Source: Kingdonia uniflora (lineage: Eukaryota > Streptophyta > Magnoliopsida > Ranunculales > Circaeasteraceae). From it: DNA of 64,000 bases. Of this stretch, positions 57,141 to 64,000 are shown one piece after another (positions within the stretch are counted from its first letter, which is position 1; every line of letters starts with the position of its first letter). The position numbers were made by a program, and so were the translations under genes. Where the stretch lies: contig JACGCM010001421.1 in NCBI GenBank assembly GCA_014058105.1, positions 1-64,000 on the forward strand. The letters are read 5' to 3'. The notes beneath the pieces are model-generated. The model saw nothing but the letters and a program-made list of their open reading frames with translations, was not told where the DNA came from and made no database searches.

Positions 57141-58582
57141 GTTGAATTGGAATCAGCTCGCTTGTGCGAAGATGAAGTTTGCCAATGTAACCAAGAGTTT
57201 ATAGTGGAGTTTGATAGGATGAGAGAGGCGAATGGAGATAGAGAAGATCAACATGTGAAGGTGCACTTCAAGTTTGTTGAGGCAACACAAACTGCTGTTG
57301 ACCTAACTCGGCAGATAGAGGAAAATGATCCCAAAATTGAGAAAAGGCAAAAAGAAATCGAGGAGTTAAAAGAACATACAGAGAAACTCAAAAGCCAGGA
57401 TGATTCATTGGGGGTAAAGAGTAGGGATGCCGACATGGCCCGTTACTGTATACATTCTTTAAAAGATCGGAGGAAGGCTTAAATCGATCGATGGCTGGTT
57501 TGAGAGATAATTTGGCCAGGAAAACGCATGACAAGAGAAAATTTGGTCTGATCTGGCGAATAGCAAGTGGGAGTTAGGGCGATTGAAGAGGAAATTCGTT
57601 GATAAAGATAATGAGCTAAAAGGAGCTCAAAACGATCTATCTGCATTTGAAGTTATAGTTGAACAATTGACTACAACTTTCTCGGCAAAGGATATGAAGT
57701 TTAGGATGGTACAATGCAAGTGTAATAAGTTAAATAAGAGAGTGGCTCAATTGAAAACTAATTTGGCACGGACCAATTCACGTGTCAGAAACGTCGAGGC
57801 TGGGGAGTGCTCGAAGAAGAATAAAAATGATGCTAGAGTTTTTCTTGTTCCCAGGGATGTTGTTAGCTTATCAGCTCGAATAAGGGATCTGGAGGGGGAT
57901 ATTTCTCAAATTCAAGGACTTGTGCGTAAATGAGTTGAGCAACTACATGAGTTTTAAATAAAGCCGGATGCTACTCTTATCAGGGAAAAAGGGTTAGAAT
58001 ATGTTATTAGAGGGAAGGAGATTGTGATAAAGGATAAAGAGGAATTGTGAAAGAAAATTCTATATTTGGAAGAACTGAATAAGGAGATCGAGATACTTCT
58101 TGCTCAAGTTGTTGATTTGGAGGAGATTAATCGAGCTGAGTTAACTAAGAGCTGATAAAATTTTTGCAGAGAACATCGCTTTTAAAAATTGAATGGACAG
58201 AGAAATGGAGAGTCATAAAGCACGTTACAAGAGGTTGGAAGATCGCCTTAAGAGGTCGAGGACAATTGATTACCACTCAGTTGTATCTCGAGCCTTGCAT
58301 TTAAAATTGCTGAGGGCAGTAAATGCTTACTTTGAAGAAGAATTAAAAAGACTTGAGATAGAGAGAGATACCTTGTTTGACTGTATGCCAGGAAGGGGAT
58401 GTATCTGTAGGGTTGATGTAGATCTAGGAGATTTCCTGAGTTCCATGGGGACGGATCTAGGCCCTTGACCTGTTGAGTTGATATGGGAGAGCAAGATTGT
58501 TGTGACTGATCGAGCTCGAGAATTTATGGCTAGTCGACCTCCTGTTGTAGGGGTAAGCGTAGCTGACATATCAATAGCATAA
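57141..58582 (+). pseudogene. Antisense gene of element E, last exon (coiled coil)
   Basis: Acceptor catgtgtag before 57141. Successive frames 57147-57482, 57583-57933 and 58193-58468 give a long coiled coil (ARLCEDEVCQCNQEFIVEFD, RQIEENDPKIEKRQKEIEEL, KRKFVDKDNELKGAQNDLSA, HKARYKRLEDRLKRSR) and a Cys-containing tail (FDCMPGRGCICRVDVDLGDF). The stop is TAA at 58580-58582. Two frameshifts near 57470 and 57560 and a few stops. The array of 160-bp repeats begins about 40 bp later. Confidence 0.8.
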
Positions 58583-58619
58583 CAAAATCCATTGTAGTGG
58601 CTTTGTGTAAACCTAAAAA

Positions 58620-59150
58620 GAAATAATATGTTTTGCAGACATGTTGAGAGATGAAAGCTAGTTTTACCTTTGCTTTATCTTATGTCTGGTTGAGCTCTTT
58701 GATTAAAAACTAGTATCACATTTGTTTTAATCTTGGAATTGTGTAGAGTCAGTCAAACCAGGCATAACCTGAATTTAACTGGTAGAATGTTGTAGACATA
58801 TTGAAAGAGATGAAAGCTAGTTTTACCTTTGCCTTATCTTATGTTTGGTAGAATCCTTTGATTGAAAACAAGTATTACCTTGTTCTAATCGCAGGAGATT
58901 TAGTAGAGTCAGCCAAACCAAGTGTATTCTTGATTTAACTGGTATGATATCGCAAACATATTGAAATAGATGAAAGCTAGTTTTACCTTTTCCTTATCTT
59001 ATGTCTGGTAGAGTCCTTTGATTGAAAACAAGTGCTACCTTATTCTAATCGCAAGGGATTTAGTAGAGTCAGCCAAACCAAATGTATTCTTGATTTAACT
59101 GATATGATGTCGATTGAAAGCTAGTATTATCTATGCTTTAATCTATGTAT
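58620..59150. repeat. 160-bp tandem array in the 3' region of element E
   Basis: The word atgaaagcta recurs at 58651, 58810 and 58970, with a variant at 59114 (periods 159, 160 and 144). Same repeat as in D, inverted with the element. Confidence 0.92.
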
Positions 59151-59284
59151 TATCTACAAAGTAGATAGATGTATTGGAGAAAAACTTGTAAGTTTTATTG
59201 AATTGAATTCCAAAAAAGAATGTACATTGGAAGGAGATGGAAATCTCACTTCTGAAATGAAAAGTGAAGAAATTGAAAGGGAGT

Positions 59285-60480
59285 AGTGAGGGACCTAACA
59301 ATAGTATCATTTCAATCGCCTAGTGTTCCAAGGACTCGAAATGCGGACTCCCTTTTCTGTCATGAGGTAGTATAATCTTAAGCCTGAGAGACCTGTGATA
59401 AGGAATGAACCCTCCCAATTGTCTGCTAGTTTCCCAACATGAGGCTTTTTGCATTGTTAAGGTATTTTACTGAGGACGAGATCATTAATTTTGAAGGTAC
59501 AGCTTCTAACTCGCTTGTTGTAAGAATTGGCTAGCATATGGTGATATCGACCTAGGTTAGGGACGGCGCGTTCCCTGGTTTCATCGATCCAATTGAAGTT
59601 GCAAGACAACTTGAACTCATTTTCCTTGTCAGCTAGCTTGTGATCTTTAACTGGATGATGGCATTTGGAGGGAATGACGGCCTTGGTGCCATAGGCAAGA
59701 AGGAAGGGAGTACAGCCTATTGACTGAAGTGGAGTTGTACGATATGCTTACAGGACATGATGAAGTTTTCGAACCTAGTTCCCTTTTTTCTGTGAGTGTA
59801 GCCTTTTCTTGAGTCCATCCACGATGGTTTTGTTGGTGATTTTGGCTTGGCCATTGCCTTGAGGGTAGTATGGATTAGATGGGGAGTGAATGATGTTGCA
59901 TTCATTGAGGAAAGCTACAACTTTTTCTCCAACAATTTGGGTCCCGTTATCAATACAAATTAGGTGGGGGCACCCAAACCGAGTGATGATGTGTTCCCAG
60001 ATAAAAGAGATGACCTTCTCTTCTCTGGCTCAAAAGAACGGAATTTCTTCTACTCATTTTGTAAAATAATCGGTAGCTAAGAGTAGGTGACAGCGGTTAC
60101 CTAAAGAATTAGGAAATTTGCCGACAAGGTCGAATACCCACCTTTTAAATGGCCAAAACACCATGTTTGCATAGAGTTTGAGCGCAGGGGCGCGTATCAT
60201 CTTTCTATGTCGCTGACATGCGTCACATTTGTGTAAGTACTCTTCTGCTTGCTTGCGCATGCTGGGTCATAATTCTCCATGTGTAGTGGCAATGTTTGTC
60301 ATTGATCGGCCTGCGGCATGGGAGCCCACAAGTCCCTTTATGTAAATTGCAGAGCATCTCGTCTGCTTTCTAATTGGAGAAGCATTTAAGGTAAAGCCCC
60401 ATGACTGAACGACGGTATAAGGTACCATTTTGATTGGTGTAGCGCTTTGGGTTGTCTATCAACTATCGATGCTCCTTCAT
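59285..60480 (-). pseudogene. Integrase of element E with the same Glu-to-Lys change as D
   Basis: 60260-60054 holds the zinc-finger end (HKCDACQRHRKM, Cys pair kept) and the start of the core (WPFKRWVFDLVGKFPNS). The second catalytic Asp lies near 59955 (…DNGTQIVGEK-type wording in a shifted frame). The block at about 59840 reads GNGQAKITNKTIVDGLKK: Lys in place of the catalytic Glu, as in D. The C-terminal part (LANSYNKRVRSCTFKINDLV) ends near 59290. Frameshifted several times. Confidence 0.8.
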
Positions 60481-60489
60481 ATCTGTTAG

Positions 60490-61045
60490 ATGTGGTCATT
60501 CGCATTTATTGTTGATACCGAGATAAACTAGGAAAGGCTTTTGCCAATCATCGTCTCCCCCTTTATCGCCAACAATGTTGATCATGCATACAAAAATGCG
60601 ATCAATGCTGGGGGTTGAAATTACTTTGATCTGGAGATATTGAGCTTCTGTACCTAAGACCCCGACTAGATATGCCAAGGAATCAGCGTGTATATTTTCT
60701 CTTCCAAAAAGAAAATTAAGAGCTGCTTGCTCAAACTTGTCTATCCAAACTGCAATGAGGGCTACGTATTAGATCATCTTGCCATTCTTCTTGTATTGCT
60801 TGGAGTAATGGTGAACAATGAGTAGTAAATCTGTGTAAACCGAGAGTTCGGGGACGCTGAGCTTAAGAGTGAGATCGAGTCCGTGAATGAGAGCTTCATA
60901 CTAGGTGATATTGTTTGAGGCCTCATAATCCAAGCGGATTGATTTCTCAATTCTATCGTTAGAAGGGGTAATCAAGACGATTCCAATTCCGGACCTGCGG
61001 GTCTTGCTGATCCATCTGTAAGAAGTCTCTACCCTTTCCTCATAA
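60490..61045 (-). pseudogene. Second (archaeal-type) RNase H of element E
   Basis: Starts near 61030 (RLLTDGSA), then GSGIGIVLITPSNDRIEKSI, YEALIHGLDLTLKLSVPELS and VYTDLLLIVHHYSKQYKKNG. It ends with SLAYLVGVLGTEAQYLQIKV at 60678-60600 and a linker to the integrase. A few stops (for example TAG near 60772 and 60905). Matches D closely. Confidence 0.8.
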
Positions 61046-62600
61046 TCCATTTAGCTTGCTCATCAAATACTTTGGGGGGTGGATCTTCTGTAGTTTCCTC
61101 TGAAAGGTCAGGATTGTGCCCCTCCCATTTGAGATCTTCCACTGGAAAATTTACAAGGAAATCGGTGACGGCCTGCACATTTTCAGAGTGACACTGTTCG
61201 AACTTGATATCATGTTCTCCTAAACTGACTGACCATTGTTGCACTCTTCTTAATTTTTCTTTCTTGGATAAAGCCTCCTAAAGTGTGTAGTTCGTCATGA
61301 CTTTGTTTAAATGAGCTTAAAAGTAGTGCTTGAGTTTCTGTGAAATATAAACAAGAGTGAGAAGAAGTTTTTAGATTTTTGAGTACCTCGTTTCTGCTTG
61401 AGTGAGGGTTTTACTGATAAAGTAGACGGGTTTCTCGATTTTCCCTTCAAGTCGAATAAGAGCCGAGCTCAGTGAAGTATTTGTAACTTCTAGGTAGATA
61501 ATCAGTTCCTCATTATCTATTGGGGTGCTCATGATAGGAGACTTCCCAAAATAGGTTTTGAGATCCTGAAAAGCTGCTTCGCATTTTGATGTCCATTGAA
61601 CCTCTGTATTTGGCTAAACTTTTCCTCGTTTGGTGCAATCGCAGAGTAATAGAAACAGCCAACGACAGTAGTCTGAAGATTTTGAAATGAAACGGTTGAT
61701 AGCGACAATCTTGCCAGTAGGTTTCTGAACGTCTTTCGTCATTTTTAGAGATAAGATGTCTAGAAGAGCCCGAATCTGATCTAGATCAACCTCAATCCCC
61801 TTCTTGTTGATGAGGTGGCCTAAAAATTGACCTGAATGTACTCCAAATTGACACTTATCTGGATTGAGATGCATCGTATAAGATAAAAGAATGTTGAATA
61901 TTGTGTTGAGATCTAAAATGTGGTTAATAGACTGTATGCTCTTGTACAAGAGATCGTCAATGTAGACTTCCACAACTTTCTCGAGTTGTGTTTTGAACAT
62001 AGTAGTCATTACTCGTTGATAAGTTGCATCTACGTTCTTGAGTCCGAAGGGCATGACTTTATAGCAGTAAAGTCCTTTTTCAGTGATGAAAGTGGTCTTT
62101 TCTTGATCTTCATCCAAGAATGGAATCTGGTTGTATCCCAAAACAACGTCTATCATAGATATGAGTTCATAACCTGTTGTGGAATCAAGGATCTAATAAA
62201 TGTTGGGAAGAAGGAAACTATCATTTGGAGTATGTTTGTTGAGATCAGTAAAATATACACAAACTCAGACTTTTCCATTTTTCTTTGGGGCAGGGACGAT
62301 GTTGGATATCCAATCTGGTTACTTGGCTTCTCGAATAAATCCTACTTTGATCAATTTCTCGATCTCCATGTTAACTTCATCTCAAAGTCACAGTGATAGG
62401 CGTCGTTATTTTTGTTTGACTACCATGGCGAGGATGTTGATGGCCAATTTGTGATATGCCTTGGCCAAATCGACCCCAGGCATCTCTTTGAATGACCACG
62501 CAAAAACGTTTCAATTTAGTCATAAGAACTGAATGAGAGTATCTTTTTCGTGCTGAACAAGCTTAGTATCGGTAAAAGTACCTCTGCTAGGTCTATCAAT
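61046..62600 (-). pseudogene. Reverse transcriptase and RNase H of element E
   Basis: 62156-61614 is an open 180-codon frame through the RT palm: [40 protein letters not shown], the catalytic box VEVYIDDLLYKS with both Asp kept, and FGVHSGQFLGHLINKKGIEV. The fingers lie upstream to about 62600 in broken frames. RNase H follows (about 61540-61100), with PVYFISKTLTQAE-type wording near 61430 and QQWSVSLGEHDIKFEQCHSE at 61244. Potentially the least damaged RT of the family here. Confidence 0.82.
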
Positions 62601-62639
62601 GTTGATGTATTCGGTAGGCTCCTCCGTGGAAGGCTGATC

Positions 62640-63290
62640 ATTGGGGTGACCAGCCTGTTGTAATTACTATACAACATATTTGTCAAAGGTATCTAGAATT
62701 GTAAAGACGTAATTTTCGTAAGCTCGAGAAATATTTTGACTACCCCTGATCCCATAGATACCTTCATTGTGCTTGAAGCAGAGCGCTTGATGATAGGTGG
62801 AAGAAATTGCTTCCATGTTATGAATCCAGCAACGGCCCATAATCCCGAGATAACGAAATTTGGCGTTGATTATATAGTAAGATGATCTTTCCTACTCATT
62901 CTTTTTTAGAACCATTAAATCCACTGATATCGGTGTCACTTTGAATGACTTGATCAGCTAAACCCATTTGGTCGATAGTGCTCTAAAAGAGAATCTCAAT
63001 ACCGTTGCCAGTATCGATAATCATCGTGTGCATGACAAACTTCTTCATCTTGAGCATTATGACTAATGCATCACGATGTGAAAATTTGAAATGGCTAGTA
63101 TCGCAATCTTCGAATGATATCCTGAGTCAGCGATTGCTCTACTCAGGCAGAAGTTTGTCTTCTTTGTCTTGAGGTGTAGGATCGCAGCATTCGTACAACC
63201 TCCTGCGCTTAAATTTGTTAGAGTTGGTGATCTGATTGATCTCAATCATGTTGTTGTGGTGCATATGGTAGAGATGCTTCTCCTCAGCTT
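62640..63290 (-). pseudogene. Protease region of element E
   Basis: 63245-63063 is the segment before the protease (AIADSGYHSKIAILAISNFH). The core follows in the next frame: KKFVMHTMIIDTGNGIEILF near 63020, keeping the Asp-Thr-Gly loop that D has lost. ISGFNGSKKE near 62910 and the …RYLWDQG segment near 62760 complete the domain in shifted frames. Confidence 0.75.
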
Positions 63291-64000
63291 AATCTTTGAC
63301 CGGGATTATTTCGGGCTGCTTCTTATAGCTGCCATCCTTGTATGATTCCAGGTCGACTATATATTCCAACATATGTCTCTCCTTGAAAATATACTCGAGC
63401 AACCTCTGTAAAGCATAACAATTATCATTAGAATAATAGTTTAGCTTATAATGCATGTAGTATGGTCAGCTCTCGATTGGTTCCAATGGTTGGGAGAGAC
63501 GGTATAGCTTATCCTTTGTGAGGATTGGAAAAATTGTAAAGATTTGGACATTCATTTTTGGGAGGACGGGTTTGACTTGTGATCCGCCTTTCTGAGGGTT
63601 GCCGGTGTTTCCCTTGGTGTGCTTCTGGTCACCCTGATCCTCCTTCGGTTTAACGTTTCGATCGGTAGATGGTCCTTTCGTGGCTAGGATGAATTTAGTA
63701 GATTTATATCTTTCAGACATCATCCTTTCCAGGTCGACGTAACTATTGACTTTGGTGATCATATCCTCCAAGGTCGTAGGTTTGTTGAGGAAGAGGTACT
63801 CTTTGGCTTTGCAGTCGAGTTGGAGTGTGTTGATGAAATTAGTAACAGCTATTTTTTGATCTAGATTGTCCAATTTACGCGCAAGCTCCAAGAACTTCTT
63901 TATGAATACCTCGAGCTTCTCTCCGTGCAACTGTTTGAGGCTGATAAGAGAATATAAATTTTCTTCTTTATCTTTGTTGTGAGCATACATCTTAATAAAT
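63291..64000 (-). pseudogene. gag of element E, C-terminal part (cut by window edge)
   Basis: 63990-63466 is open: NKDKEENLYSLISLKQLHGE, KFLELARKLDNLDQKIAVTN, YLFLNKPTTLEDMITKVNSY, then a basic Gly/Lys-rich stretch and QVKPVLPKMNVQIFTIFPIL. It continues to the end of gag near 63290 (ALQRLLEYIFKERHMLEYIV, EIIPVKD). The zinc-binding-like motif is only partly kept. This is the gag part that is deleted in D. Confidence 0.85.

Larger units (their letters stand above)
51135..64000 (-). mobile_element. Element E: Tat-type Ty3/gypsy retrotransposon, same family as D, runs off right edge
   Basis: Minus-strand element with its 3' LTR at 51135-51751, antisense gene, 160-bp array, integrase, two RNase H domains, RT, protease and gag, cut by the window end inside gag. 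All parts match D in inverted orientation. Unlike D it keeps the gag core, the RT box YIDD and the protease loop DTGN, but frameshifts are frequent. Left target duplication candidate: ggtag (51130-51134). Confidence 0.93.

Noticed and set aside
61920..62454. Plus-strand frames of 158 and 84 codons in E
   Set aside because: Antisense shadow of the intact RT frame; D has no matching frame in the same place.
1..64000. Host genes, tRNA or rRNA genes
   Set aside because: No cloverleaf-like segment, rRNA-like stretch or plant gene with intact exons was recognised; every intact exon-like unit belongs to an element.

Overview
This is repeat-rich nuclear DNA from a flowering plant. No ordinary host gene, tRNA or rRNA gene can be supported. 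Almost every base can be assigned to nested retrotransposons: five Ty3/gypsy elements of the Tat type (pol order protease, RT, RNase H, a second archaeal-type RNase H, integrase), one Athila-type Ty3/gypsy relic, and one L1-type LINE. All coding regions are broken by stops and frameshifts. The species cannot be named from this.

Layout. Element A (1-5978, minus, very decayed, runs off the left edge) sits inside element B (5979-14844, minus, lacking protease and RT). B sits inside the RT end of a LINE (14845-16186). The LINE is interrupted there by element C (16187-42475, plus) and resumes at 42476-43345 with its endonuclease end. C has two matched LTRs and a 5-bp target duplication (atctt). 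C is itself interrupted by element D (27184-40761, plus, LTRs 621/620 bp, target duplication gggcc/gggtc). To the right lie an unassigned LTR-like stretch (43346-44644), Athila-type relic F (44645-49610, plus), unidentified minus-strand reading frames (49611-51129), and element E (51135 to the right edge, minus), which is of the same family as D.

The most interesting system is a second, antisense gene carried by these elements. Between the end of pol and the 3' LTR, D and E both hold a multi-exon gene on the opposite strand. At least six exons share the same GT-AG borders in the two copies, and together they code for roughly 1,200 residues: a basic Ser/Arg-rich exon, an exon resembling the plant 'putative gypsy type transposon' domain (PF04195), a basic/acidic linker and a long coiled coil. 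A separate short leading exon lies near the 3' LTR, about 80 bp downstream of a TATA box. Element C, from another family, carries the same kind of gene and the same leading exon. B carries the coiled-coil end. In every family the sense pol and the antisense gene converge on a private tandem array (91 bp in B, 227 bp in C, 160 bp in D and E).

Antisense ORFs and 3' tandem repeats are known from Tat-lineage elements in general. What stands out here is the exon structure shared between copies, the family-specific array at each convergence point, the complementary gag or RT deletions in D and B, and an integrase catalytic Glu-to-Lys change shared by D and E. Together these suggest a non-autonomous population mobilised in trans. 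All alignments were done by eye, so element borders are good to a few bases at LTR ends and to tens of bases elsewhere.
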